A DNA stretch of 64,000 bases from Marivivens sp. LCG002. Its GTDB lineage: Bacteria > Pseudomonadota > Alphaproteobacteria > Rhodobacterales > Rhodobacteraceae. The position numbers were made by a program, and so were the translations under genes. Position 1 is the stretch's first letter, and each line of letters starts with the position of its first letter. The notes beneath the pieces were generated by a model that did no database searches, was not told the DNA's origin, and was given only the letters and a program-made list of their open reading frames with translations. The stretch is from NCBI RefSeq assembly GCF_030264275.1, contig NZ_CP127165.1:248001-312000 (forward strand), read 5' to 3'. Of this stretch, positions 1 through 7,858 are shown piece by piece.

Positions 1-425
1 CATGACCGCACAAATTACGTTTGAAGCATTGGAAATACGCACGGTGGGCCACGTTGTACTTGCAACGCGGGGTGCGGGAGTGGGGCACCAGTCAGCTCTG
101 AACGGCGGTCGTCGTTCGCTTACTAACAAGGAGGTTCTTGTGCAGCAGGTGCCGCAGCCCGTTGGGGGACGGATGCGGCAAAACAGGCTCGTTCGCTGCG
201 CTCAAACAGCCCCCGAAAGGTTCAAACCGGACCTGACAATTTGCGCCCTGTCGAAACGTCAACAAGCGCGGACCACTTTGGCTATGGCCTGTGACCGCGG
301 TCGTCATCATCGCAGTTCGCCTGGGTCTGCTCCCCATGCGAATTTCCACATGGTTTTCTTCGTCATCTCACCGCGCACCGCGTCTCGGCTGGGTTTTCCA
401 ACCCATTTTCATGCCGGAGGCATCG
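1..425. other. Left-edge region upstream of luxI, no recognised gene
   Basis: No frame on either strand in these 425 bases gives a protein I recognise. The open frames that exist have low-complexity, arginine-rich translations, and one of them runs into luxI. No LuxR-type regulator is visible. A perfect 10-bp dyad, GACCGCGGTC, lies at 293-302, about 125 bases before the luxI start, and could be an operator. The region is probably luxI regulatory DNA plus unidentified sequence cut by the window edge. Confidence 0.4.
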
Positions 426-1016
426 ATGCAAAGCACCACCCTTTCTTTCGCAAATCTTCATCAACACGGCGAGCTTTTCGCCAATATCCTGCGCGCGCGC
501 CGCGAAAGCTTTATTGTGCGCAACCGTTGGGAACTCCCCGAGACGATGGGGATGGAATATGACCAGTATGATACGCCCCAATCGCGCTGGGTTGCGGTGC
601 ACGACCAATCAGGTGCTGTCCTCGCCGGCGTCCGCCTGACTCCCACAACGGCACGGTGCGGCGTTTACAGCTATATGATCCGAGATGCGCAGCGCGGCCT
701 GCTTGATTCTATTCCGAGCGACCTTTTGTATGATGCCGCTCCGCAAGACGCGGGGACATGGGAGGTGACGCGCGGCTTTGTGGCGCACGACCTTCCTGCG
801 GGACTTCGGAGCAAGGTGCGTTTGAGGTTGGTAAGTCAAATGCTCCGCGCCAGCCGCGAGGAGGGCATAACGCGCATGATCGCCTTGCTGCCTTCGAATT
901 GGCACCGATGGGCTGCGCGCTGTCATCTCCAGATGGATGCCGCGGGCCGCAATATGAACATGGGCGGGATCGATTATCAGGCCGTTTGGATCGACTTTTC
1001 CGCACATCTGCACTGA
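426..1016 (+). CDS. luxI: LuxI-family acyl-homoserine-lactone synthase
   Basis: This protein of about 196 residues should make an N-acyl-homoserine-lactone signal from S-adenosylmethionine and an acyl carrier. The family's conserved residues are visible: Arg25, Phe29 and Trp35; the E-x-D-x-Y-D segment near 44-49; G-x-R-L near 68-71; and a W-E-V-T-R segment near 112-116 carrying the expected Glu and Arg. The start at 426 was chosen because a GGAGG lies five bases upstream and the family N-terminus fits; a longer open frame reaching back to 291 adds unrelated sequence. No LuxR partner is seen in the window, so the receptor may lie left of the edge or elsewhere. The acyl chain made cannot be read from sequence. 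Confidence 0.9.
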   Translation: MQSTTLSFANLHQHGELFANILRARRESFIVRNRWELPETMGMEYDQYDTPQSRWVAVHDQSGAVLAGVRLTPTTARCGVYSYMIRDAQRGLLDSIPSDLLYDAAPQDAGTWEVTRGFVAHDLPAGLRSKVRLRLVSQMLRASREEGITRMIALLPSNWHRWAARCHLQMDAAGRNMNMGGIDYQAVWIDFSAHLH

Positions 1017-1054
1017 GCCTTTTCAAAGCTTCGGGCGCGACATAGGTTGGCCGC

Positions 1055-2374
1055 ATGGCAGACCTGTTCGACACCCCGGAAACCGAAACGCAAGGGAACG
1101 CGCCAAGGCCGCTCGCGGATCGTCTGCGGCCCAAGACGCTTGGCGAAGTCATAGGTCAGGAGCAGGTGCTTGGGCCCGATGCACCCTTGGGGATTATGCT
1201 CGCTTCGGGGTCGTTGTCCTCGCTGATCCTTTGGGGTCCGCCCGGAGTAGGCAAGACCACGATCGCAAGGCTCTTGGCGCGAGAAACCGATCTCCATTTT
1301 GAACAGATCAGCGCGATCTTTACGGGTGTGCCCGAACTTCGAAAGGTCTTTGAAGCGGCGAAACTCAGGCGCAAAACAGGGCGGGGAACGCTTTTGTTTG
1401 TGGACGAGATCCATCGTTTCAACAAAGCGCAGCAGGATGGATTTTTGCCGCATATGGAGGATGGCACGATCCTCTTGGTCGGCGCGACCACAGAGAACCC
1501 TTCGTTCGAACTCAACGCCGCTGTGCTGAGCCGTGCACAGGTGCTGGTGCTGAACCGTCTCTCGCCTGCGGATCTCGAACGCTTGATGCAGCGCGCAGAA
1601 AAAGAGCTGAACCGTATGTTGCCGCTCGACGGGGCGGCGCGCGCAGCCTTGCTCGATATGGCCGATGGAGACGGCCGTGCTTTGCTCAATCTGATCGAGC
1701 AGGTTGCGGCTTGGAAGATCGATGGCAAGCTCGGCACCGATGCGCTCACCACGCGGCTGATGAAGCGGGCGGCCAAATACGACAAAAGCGGCGATGAGCA
1801 TTATAACCTTATCTCGGCTCTCCACAAATCGGTGCGCGGGTCCGATCCCGATGCCGCGCTCTACTGGTTTGCGCGTATGCTCGAAGGGGGCGAAGACCCC
1901 CGCTATCTTGCAAGACGGCTTGTTCGGATGGCGGTCGAAGACATCGCTTTGGCAGACCCTCAGGCCCAGACGATCTGCCTCCATGCATGGGAAACCTATG
2001 AGCGGATCGGAAGCCCCGAAGGCGAATTGGCGCTTGCACAGGCCGTGATCTACCTTGCGCTCGCCCCAAAATCGAACGCTGGCTATGCCGCCTACAAAGC
2101 AGCACGTGCGGCCGCGCGTCAAACGGGGTCCGAGCCTCCGCCCAAGCATATCCTGAACGCTCCAACGCGGCTAATGAAGGAACAGGGCTATGGGTCGGGG
2201 TACCAATACGACCACAGTGCCGAAGATGCCTTTAGCGGACAGAACTATTTCCCCGACGGGATGAAACGCGGGATCTACTATCTGCCTGTGGATCGCGGTT
2301 TCGAACGCGATCTGAAGAAGCGCGTCGACTATTTTGCAGGATTGCGAGCCAAGCGGAACAAGGCCGACAATTGA
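1055..2374 (+). CDS. rarA: RarA/MgsA replication-associated recombination ATPase
   Basis: This is a 439-residue AAA+ ATPase of the RarA (MgsA, WRNIP1) family, which acts at stalled replication forks. The Walker A motif GPPGVGKT is at 61-68 and the Walker B/DEIH box at 117-120, followed by the family's C-terminal tetramerisation region. Length is normal. It begins 38 bases after luxI and leads a forward run with crcB, rluC, a HAD phosphatase and atp12. Coding strand and family are unambiguous. The ribosome binding site is weak (an AGG about eight bases upstream), so the start is slightly less certain than the identity. Confidence 0.95.
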   Translation: MADLFDTPETETQGNAPRPLADRLRPKTLGEVIGQEQVLGPDAPLGIMLASGSLSSLILWGPPGVGKTTIARLLARETDLHFEQISAIFTGVPELRKVFEAAKLRRKTGRGTLLFVDEIHRFNKAQQDGFLPHMEDGTILLVGATTENPSFELNAAVLSRAQVLVLNRLSPADLERLMQRAEKELNRMLPLDGAARAALLDMADGDGRALLNLIEQVAAWKIDGKLGTDALTTRLMKRAAKYDKSGDEHYNLISALHKSVRGSDPDAALYWFARMLEGGEDPRYLARRLVRMAVEDIALADPQAQTICLHAWETYERIGSPEGELALAQAVIYLALAPKSNAGYAAYKAARAAARQTGSEPPPKHILNAPTRLMKEQGYGSGYQYDHSAEDAFSGQNYFPDGMKRGIYYLPVDRGFERDLKKRVDYFAGLRAKRNKADN

Positions 2375-2408
2375 CTCTTGTGGGCTGAAAGGCCAAGGGA
2401 GGCGGATG

Positions 2409-2783
2409 ATGACCAGTTTGATCCAAGTCGCTCTCGGCGGCGCCATTGGCGCTTCGTGCCGTTACCTGACCAATGTGGGCGCGATGCGCCTCCTTGGGGG
2501 TGGCTTTCCCTATGGCACGGTCGTGGTCAATATTCTCGGGTCGTTCCTTATGGGCGTGCTCGTGGTCGCCTTTGCACATCGGGGGGGGAACCAGTTCGCC
2601 CCGTTGATAATGACAGGCGTTCTTGGCGGCTTTACGACCTTTTCTGCGTTCTCGCTTGATGCGGTGAACCTTTATCAACGTGGCGACATTCTGCTTGCCG
2701 CCACATATGTATTCGGCTCCGTTGCGGTCGGCATTGCTGCCTTGATCGTCGGAATGGCCATCGCACGAGGAGTGCTATCATGA
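2409..2783 (+). CDS. crcB: CrcB/Fluc fluoride channel
   Basis: This is a small membrane protein of about 124 residues with four hydrophobic segments, matching the Fluc (CrcB) fluoride exporters that act as dual-topology dimers. Family marks are the G-A-S-C-R-Y motif near 14-19, the Asn of the VVVNILGSF segment near 41, and the GGFTTFSAFS stretch near 73-82 with the phenylalanines that line the pore. Two in-frame ATGs occur, at 2406 and 2409. The AAGGGAGG at 2395-2402 is better spaced for 2409. It overlaps rluC by four bases (ATGA), so the two are probably translationally coupled. I see no fluoride riboswitch upstream. Confidence 0.93.
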   Translation: MTSLIQVALGGAIGASCRYLTNVGAMRLLGGGFPYGTVVVNILGSFLMGVLVVAFAHRGGNQFAPLIMTGVLGGFTTFSAFSLDAVNLYQRGDILLAATYVFGSVAVGIAALIVGMAIARGVLS

Positions 2784-3832
2784 GCGGCGTCCAGACCGTC
2801 ACCATCACCCAAGAAGACGCGGATCAGCGGATCGACCGTTGGCTGCGTCGTCTTTATCCGCATCTGACCCAAGGCCGCATTGAAAAGATGTGCCGCAAAG
2901 GCGAGCTGCGAGTCGACGGCGCACGTGTGAAATCCGCGACCCGTCTGGAATACGGGCAAAAAGTCCGCATTCCGCCTCTGAGCGAAGATACGGCCCAGCC
3001 TGCGCCCAAGCAAATCCGCAAGATCACGCGTTCGGACGCGGAAATGATCCAGGATGCAGTTCTCTGGAAGGACGAGCACATCATCGTTCTGAATAAACCT
3101 GCGGGACTTCCTTCTCAGGGGGGCTCGGGGCAGGGCGACCGCCACGTGGACGGGCTCGCCGAGGCACTCAAGTTCGGCTATAAAGACCGCCCCAAATTGG
3201 TGCACCGTCTGGACAAGGACACATCGGGACTTTTGCTACTTGCACGCACCGACCGAGTGGCCCGCGGGCTTTCCGAAGCGCTTCGTCACCGCAATGTGCG
3301 CAAGATTTACTGGGCTGCCGTTGCCGGCGTGCCTTCGCCCCGCGCTGGTTCGATCAAATACGGTCTCTTGAAAGCTCCGGGCCGCGGACATGGCGGAGAA
3401 GCGGAAAAGATGCGCTGCATCCACCCGCGCGAGGTTGCCGAAACCGAAGGTGCTAAACGCGCACATACGGACTTTGCCGTTCTTTCGTCTCTCGGGTCCC
3501 GTATTGCATGGATGGCGCTCGTGCCGATCACTGGCCGTACCCACCAGCTTCGTGCGCATATGGCCGAGATCGGACACCCGATCCTCGGTGATGGCAAATA
3601 CGGCGGTTCATCTCAGGAAAATATGGGTGACGGTTGGGGTGCAGGGATCGGCGGAGAGATCAGCCGCAAGCTTCACCTGCATGCGCGCACTTTGATTATC
3701 GAGCATCCGATCACCAAAAAAATGCTGACGCTCGAGGCACCCTTGCCTTCGCACATGCAGGCGACTTGGGACTATGTCGGTTGGGATGTGACCCACGCGC
3801 CGCTTGATCCGTTCAACATGCCCGATGCCTGA
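2780..3832 (+). CDS. rluC: RluC-type 23S rRNA pseudouridine synthase
   Basis: This 350-residue RluA-family pseudouridine synthase is likely to modify 23S rRNA (RluC type, positions 955/2504/2580 in E. coli numbering). An S4 RNA-binding domain occupies roughly residues 15-75. The catalytic motif HRLDKDTSG is at 142-150, with the nucleophile Asp145. The GRTHQLRAH segment in the C-terminal half is also typical. It starts inside the end of crcB and its stop overlaps the next gene by eight bases, so the three form a compact operon. The exact target uridines are inferred from family, not shown. Confidence 0.92.
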   Translation: MSGVQTVTITQEDADQRIDRWLRRLYPHLTQGRIEKMCRKGELRVDGARVKSATRLEYGQKVRIPPLSEDTAQPAPKQIRKITRSDAEMIQDAVLWKDEHIIVLNKPAGLPSQGGSGQGDRHVDGLAEALKFGYKDRPKLVHRLDKDTSGLLLLARTDRVARGLSEALRHRNVRKIYWAAVAGVPSPRAGSIKYGLLKAPGRGHGGEAEKMRCIHPREVAETEGAKRAHTDFAVLSSLGSRIAWMALVPITGRTHQLRAHMAEIGHPILGDGKYGGSSQENMGDGWGAGIGGEISRKLHLHARTLIIEHPITKKMLTLEAPLPSHMQATWDYVGWDVTHAPLDPFNMPDA

Positions 3833-4490
3833 GCTAAGGCTCGTCATATTCGACGTTGATGGCACCCTAGTCGATAGTCAGGGATTGATCGTTGCATCGA
3901 TGAATGCGGCCTTTGGCGCGGTCGGATTGGACGCCCCGTCTCGGAAGGAAATTCTGGGGATCGTCGGGCTTTCGCTCGAACATGCTTTGGAACGCCTTGC
4001 GCCAACGGACGTGGATCATGCCGGAATGCTCGCTGCCTATCGCGCGCATTATTTCGAGTCCCGTTCGCGCGACGGCACACCTGCGACAAGCCCGCTTTTT
4101 CCCAAAGTCCGCGAGGTTCTGGAAAGACTGGCTGCCGATCCTTGGACGATGCTTGCGGTTGCGACGGGTAAATCGAAGCGTGGGCTTGACGCTTTGATCA
4201 AGGGGCATGAACTAGAGGGCGTTTTCACGAGCCTCCAATGCGCCGATTTCCACCCCTCCAAGCCACATCCGTCGATGATAGAGGCCGCCCTTGGCGAGAC
4301 CGGAGTTGATAAGTCCCGCACTGTCATGGTGGGGGATACGAGTTTTGATATTGATATGGCCCGTTCTGCTAGTGTTAAGAGCATCGCGGTTAGCTGGGGA
4401 TACCACGATGCATCGCAGCTCGGTGCTGATGCTGTGATCGACGGGTTCGAGGCACTCCCGCAAACGATCGAACGACTATTGGAGAAGTAA
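3825..4490 (+). CDS. HAD-IA hydrolase, phosphoglycolate-phosphatase-like
   Basis: This 221-residue haloacid-dehalogenase-superfamily phosphatase carries the motif FDVDGTLVD (nucleophile Asp10, acid/base Asp12), Thr114 in motif II, Lys146, and the VGDTSFDID motif near 169-177 that supplies the metal-binding acids. It resembles Gph and similar subfamily IA phosphatases, but the substrate cannot be assigned. A start at 3804 is possible, but ATG 3825, overlapping the rluC stop by eight bases, gives the normal N-terminus. It sits between rluC and atp12 with a three-base gap to the latter. The glycolate oxidase genes at 30-34 kb would use glycolate, so a phosphoglycolate role is attractive but unproven. 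Confidence 0.85.
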   Translation: MPELRLVIFDVDGTLVDSQGLIVASMNAAFGAVGLDAPSRKEILGIVGLSLEHALERLAPTDVDHAGMLAAYRAHYFESRSRDGTPATSPLFPKVREVLERLAADPWTMLAVATGKSKRGLDALIKGHELEGVFTSLQCADFHPSKPHPSMIEAALGETGVDKSRTVMVGDTSFDIDMARSASVKSIAVSWGYHDASQLGADAVIDGFEALPQTIERLLEK

Positions 4491-4493
4491 GAG

Positions 4494-5210
4494 ATGAGCG
4501 GTTGGAAAGCAAAACGGTTCTGGAAAGAAACCTCTATTGCCGAGACCGACGGCGGTTTTCAGGTCCTGCTTGATGGTCGTCAGGTCAAGACACCGGCCAA
4601 GACACTCTTGGTCGTGCCCACACGCGCTTTGGCCGAAGCCATTGCCCAAGAATGGGACGCGCAAGAAGGCGAGGTCGATCCGACCACGATGCCCGTGACG
4701 CGTTCTGCAAATGCCGCTTTGGACAAGGTTGCTGCGCAGCGCGACGAAGTCGTTGCGATGTTGGCAAGTTATGGTGGAACCGATCTGCTTTGCTATCGCG
4801 CTTCGGAGCCCGCCGAATTGCTGGAGCGCCAACAACAGGCGTGGGACCCGCTTCTCGACTGGCTCGCGACGAATCACCATGTCCGGCTTGCGGTCGGATC
4901 GGGCGTGATGCACGTGGCTCAGGACGCAGCAGGGCAGGAAACACTCCATACCGCCGTTAAAAAGTTCAACAATTTCGAAATAGCAGCTTTTCATGATCTT
5001 GTTGCCATGTCGGGCTCGCTCGTGATCGCTTTGGCTGTCGCAGAAGGCCGTGTCGATGTTGCCGAAGGCTGGCGTTTGTCGCGGATCGACGAGACCTGGC
5101 AAGAGGAACAATGGGGCAAAGACGAAGAAGCGACAGAGCTTGCAGAGAAGAAATTCAAAGAGTTTACAACGGCAGCGCGTATTCTCGGTTTGTGCCGTAA
5201 CGTCAGTTAA
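4494..5210 (+). CDS. ATP12-family F1-ATPase assembly chaperone
   Basis: This 238-residue protein belongs to the ATP12 chaperone family, known from mitochondria as an assembly factor for the alpha subunit of F1 ATP synthase and widely conserved in alphaproteobacteria. The N-terminal W-K-A-K-R-F-W-K stretch, the DGRQVKTPAKT segment and the central DLLCYRA motif are recognisable. Length is typical. It closes the rarA-crcB-rluC-HAD run and is followed by two inverted repeats. The role in bacteria is inferred from the mitochondrial protein; no ATP synthase genes lie in the window. Confidence 0.9.
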   Translation: MSGWKAKRFWKETSIAETDGGFQVLLDGRQVKTPAKTLLVVPTRALAEAIAQEWDAQEGEVDPTTMPVTRSANAALDKVAAQRDEVVAMLASYGGTDLLCYRASEPAELLERQQQAWDPLLDWLATNHHVRLAVGSGVMHVAQDAAGQETLHTAVKKFNNFEIAAFHDLVAMSGSLVIALAVAEGRVDVAEGWRLSRIDETWQEEQWGKDEEATELAEKKFKEFTTAARILGLCRNVS

Positions 5211-5279
5211 TGAACTGATAGTTCAGCGTTCTTTAGCTGAAATTAAGGCGTTTGCCCGATAAACAGCCTTAATTTTAGC
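5211..5279 (+). terminator. Two stem-loops after atp12, likely transcript end
   Basis: Directly after the atp12 stop, TGAACT (5211-5216) and AGTTCA (5220-5225) form a short stem. A second, stronger stem pairs 5236-5249 with 5266-5279: 14 pairs, one of them G-U, around a 16-base loop. The right arm includes TTTT but no long T-run follows, so this is a possible rather than canonical Rho-independent terminator. It separates the atp12 run from the transporter operon. Confidence 0.4.
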
Positions 5280-5361
5280 GCAAGCGAGTGTTGAATCCCC
5301 CAGAACTTGGCGCGTAGGCCTTGACCTAATGGTCTAAAATCACACACTCTGATCCCTAGTT

Positions 5362-5378
5362 GCGGCACGTTGTGCTGC
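5362..5378. promoter_or_regulatory. Inverted repeat upstream of the amino-acid transporter
   Basis: GCGGCAC (5362-5368) and GTGCTGC (5372-5378) form a dyad with one mismatch and a three-base centre, about 75 bases before the bztA start. It could be an operator for a transcription factor controlling the transporter. A sigma-54 site was considered, but the GG-to-GC spacing is eleven instead of ten. I could not assign a regulator or a convincing -35/-10 pair. Confidence 0.25.
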
Positions 5379-5450
5379 GATGAACTATTCTGTTCTTTTC
5401 GGACAGACACAAAAACCAGTCCAGAACTGGAAACTCAGGAAGAGGTAAAA

Positions 5451-6470
5451 ATGAAAAAAACTGTTCTGCTTGGCGCACTGACTGTTGCTGGTCTTGCAGC
5501 CACCGCAGCTTCGGCTGCTACGCTTGACGACGTACGTGCACGTGGCAAACTGAACTGTGGCGTGTCCACCGGTCTGCCGGGTTTCTCGAACCCCGACGCC
5601 AACGGTAACTGGCAGGGTTTTGACGTAGATTTCTGCCGCGCACTTGCCGGCGCCGTCTTCGGTGATGGCTCTGCTGTAGAGTTCGTTCCGCTGACCACCC
5701 AGACCCGTTTCACCGCGCTTTCGTCCGGCGAAATCGACGTGCTTGCACGTAACACCACCTGGACCTACTCGCGCGACACCGACCTCAAGCTCGATTTCAT
5801 CGGCGTGAACTACTACGATGGTCAGGGCTTCATGGTTCCCAAGTCGCTCGGCGTATCTTCGGCCAAGGATCTTGATGGCGCTACCGTCTGTATCCAGACC
5901 GGCACCACCACCGAACTGAACCTCGCCGACTTCTTCCGCGCGAACAACATCAGCTACGAACCCGTTCCGATCGAAACCAACGCAGAAGCCCAGCAGCAGT
6001 ATCTCGCAGGTGCTTGTGACGTTTACACCACCGACGCTTCGGGCCTTGCCGCAACCCGCGCAACCTTTGAAGCGCCTGCGGACCACGTGCTTCTTCCGGA
6101 AATCATTTCCAAAGAACCGCTTGGACCTGCTGTTCGTCACGGCGACAACGAGTGGGCGGATATCGCACGCTGGACCCTCAATGCACTTATCTCGGCTGAA
6201 GAGCTCGGTGTAACCTCTGCAAACGTTGCAGAGCTTGCTGCTGCTCCGACCACCAACCCCGAAGTGAACCGTCTTCTCGGCACCGAAGGTGAACTTGGTG
6301 CGATGATGGGTCTCGACGCCAAATGGGCTGTCAACGCGATTGCTGCTGGCGGCAACTATGGCGAGATCTTCGAGCGCAACATCGGTGAGAACACCCCGAT
6401 CGGCCTTGCTCGCGGTCTGAACGCGCAGTGGACCGAAGGTGGCCTGATCTATTCGGCACCCGTTCGCTAA
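5451..6470 (+). CDS. bztA: Amino-acid ABC transporter binding protein (BztA/AapJ)
   Basis: This is the periplasmic substrate-binding protein (339 residues) of a glutamate/glutamine/aspartate/asparagine (Bzt) or general L-amino-acid (Aap) importer. An N-terminal Sec signal ends near residue 22-23 after A-S-A. The mature part closely follows BztA/AapJ: T-L-D-D-V at its start, NYYDGQGFMV in the middle, TGTTTELNLADFF, IISKEPLGPAVRHGD, and RGLNAQW near the end. ATG 5451 is preceded by an AGAGG sequence. It is first of four genes and is followed by a strong hairpin, a common arrangement that raises binding-protein mRNA over the permease genes. Substrate range is inferred from family. Confidence 0.93.
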   Translation: MKKTVLLGALTVAGLAATAASAATLDDVRARGKLNCGVSTGLPGFSNPDANGNWQGFDVDFCRALAGAVFGDGSAVEFVPLTTQTRFTALSSGEIDVLARNTTWTYSRDTDLKLDFIGVNYYDGQGFMVPKSLGVSSAKDLDGATVCIQTGTTTELNLADFFRANNISYEPVPIETNAEAQQQYLAGACDVYTTDASGLAATRATFEAPADHVLLPEIISKEPLGPAVRHGDNEWADIARWTLNALISAEELGVTSANVAELAAAPTTNPEVNRLLGTEGELGAMMGLDAKWAVNAIAAGGNYGEIFERNIGENTPIGLARGLNAQWTEGGLIYSAPVR

Positions 6471-6482
6471 GATCAAATCGGG

Positions 6483-6509
6483 AGGGGGCGTGCATCGTGC
6501 ACGCCCCCT
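6483..6509 (+). terminator. Strong hairpin between bztA and bztB
   Basis: A perfect 12-bp GC-rich stem, AGGGGGCGTGCA paired with its complement around a TCG loop, lies 13 bases after the bztA stop. It is followed by TTACCGTTTT, so the T-run is interrupted. In binding-protein transporter operons such hairpins usually protect the 3' end of the binding-protein mRNA or partly stop transcription. I read it as an attenuating or stabilising element, not a full end of the operon. Confidence 0.7.
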
Positions 6510-6612
6510 TACCGTTTTCAAAAAGAAGACTAACAGCGCACACCCTCCAGAGATCTTATGATGCCGGACCAACTGGCACGAAGATTTGGATTTGGGAGCC
6601 GGGGAGAGACAT

Positions 6613-7857
6613 ATGACGACCCTCACGGAGCAGCCGGAAAAAGGCTTCCGGCTCAGTCAGCTTATCTATGATACACGTTATCGGTCGCTCACCATTCAGG
6701 TGGTCGCGACCATTTTGCTCGTGAGCATCATCTATTGGCTGATTGCAAATACGATTGCGAACCTTGCCGCACTCGGTAAGGAATTCGACTTTGGTTTCCT
6801 GTCGAGCCGCGCAGGCTATGACATCAACCAGACCCTGATCGAATATGATAATTCGATGTCCCACGGACGCGCAGCGCTTGTCGGGATCGCAAACACCCTT
6901 CTGGTGGCATTCCTTGGCTGCATCATGGCCACGATCATCGGCGTGATTGTCGGTGTGCTCCGCCTCTCCAAGAACTGGGTGGTGGCACGGCTTATGGCGG
7001 TTTACGTAGAGGGATTCAGAAACGTTCCTTTGCTCCTCTGGATCATCCTGATCTTTGCCCTGATGACGGAATCCACGCCGCAGCCGCGTGATTTCAGAGA
7101 AGGCGGATCTGCATCCATGATCCTTTGGGACTCTGTTGCGATCACCAACCGCGGCATTTTCGTGCCGAGCCCTGTGTTCCATTCAGGGGCCACACTCTTT
7201 GGTATTATAACCCTTTTGGGCATTGTTGCGGCTTATGTTTATCGCAAGAAGTCGCTCCAAAAGCAGCTCTTGACGGGGGAACCCCCTGTTTCGCTGTGGA
7301 TCGTTATGGCTTCTTTGGTCGCTGGACTTGCCGCAGTTTTCGTCCTTCAGGGCTTCTTGTTGCCGGGCGAACAGTCTTTCAATCCCGCGATTACGCTCAA
7401 CTCTCCCGAGCTTGGCGGATTCAACTTCACCGGCGGGTTACAGCTTCGGAATTCACTCATCGCACTCTGGTTTGCGCTTTCGCTGTATACCGGCGCATTC
7501 ATCGCAGAGATTGTTCGCGCAGGTATCCTTTCGGTCTCCAAAGGCCAAACCGAAGCGGCCTTTGCGCTTGGCTTGCGCCCGAACCGAACGATGAACCTCG
7601 TGATCCTGCCGCAGGCGCTTCGCGTGATTATTCCGCCGCTGATTTCCCAATTCCTGAACCTGACCAAGAACTCCTCGCTCGCCATTGCGGTGGGTTACAT
7701 GGACGTTCGTGCAACGCTTGGCGGGATCACGATCAACCAGACGGGCCGCGAGCTGGAGGGGATGCTCCTTTTGGGATCGTTCTATCTTCTGATCAGCCTG
7801 CTGATTTCGTCGGGCATGAACTTCTACAACAACAGCGTTAAGCTGAAGGAGCGGTAA
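6613..7857 (+). CDS. bztB: Amino-acid ABC transporter permease (BztB/AapQ)
   Basis: This 414-residue inner-membrane permease is the first of the pair. It has a long N-terminal part with hydrophobic segments, a periplasmic-type insert in the middle, and a C-terminal permease core. The EAA loop that docks on the ATPase is visible as a T-E-A-A-F-A-L-G-L segment followed by ILPQALRVIIPPL. ATG 6613 follows a GGGGAGAG. A start at 6586 would add nine residues without a binding site. The stop is one base before the next gene, so bztB and bztC are coupled. Length and layout match BztB/AapQ. Confidence 0.92.
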   Translation: MTTLTEQPEKGFRLSQLIYDTRYRSLTIQVVATILLVSIIYWLIANTIANLAALGKEFDFGFLSSRAGYDINQTLIEYDNSMSHGRAALVGIANTLLVAFLGCIMATIIGVIVGVLRLSKNWVVARLMAVYVEGFRNVPLLLWIILIFALMTESTPQPRDFREGGSASMILWDSVAITNRGIFVPSPVFHSGATLFGIITLLGIVAAYVYRKKSLQKQLLTGEPPVSLWIVMASLVAGLAAVFVLQGFLLPGEQSFNPAITLNSPELGGFNFTGGLQLRNSLIALWFALSLYTGAFIAEIVRAGILSVSKGQTEAAFALGLRPNRTMNLVILPQALRVIIPPLISQFLNLTKNSSLAIAVGYMDVRATLGGITINQTGRELEGMLLLGSFYLLISLLISSGMNFYNNSVKLKER

Positions 7858-7858
7858 T

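Noticed and set aside
2-562. A plus-strand frame running from the left edge into luxI
   Set aside because: Its translation is arginine-rich with no family features, and its 3' part overlaps the well-supported luxI start.
5362-5378. Sigma-54 promoter before bztA
   Set aside because: The GG and GC elements are eleven bases apart instead of ten, so the site does not fit. It was kept only as a possible operator.
5385-6626. A 413-codon minus-strand frame opposite bztA
   Set aside because: bztA has a signal peptide, a ribosome binding site and full family similarity. The antisense frame has none.
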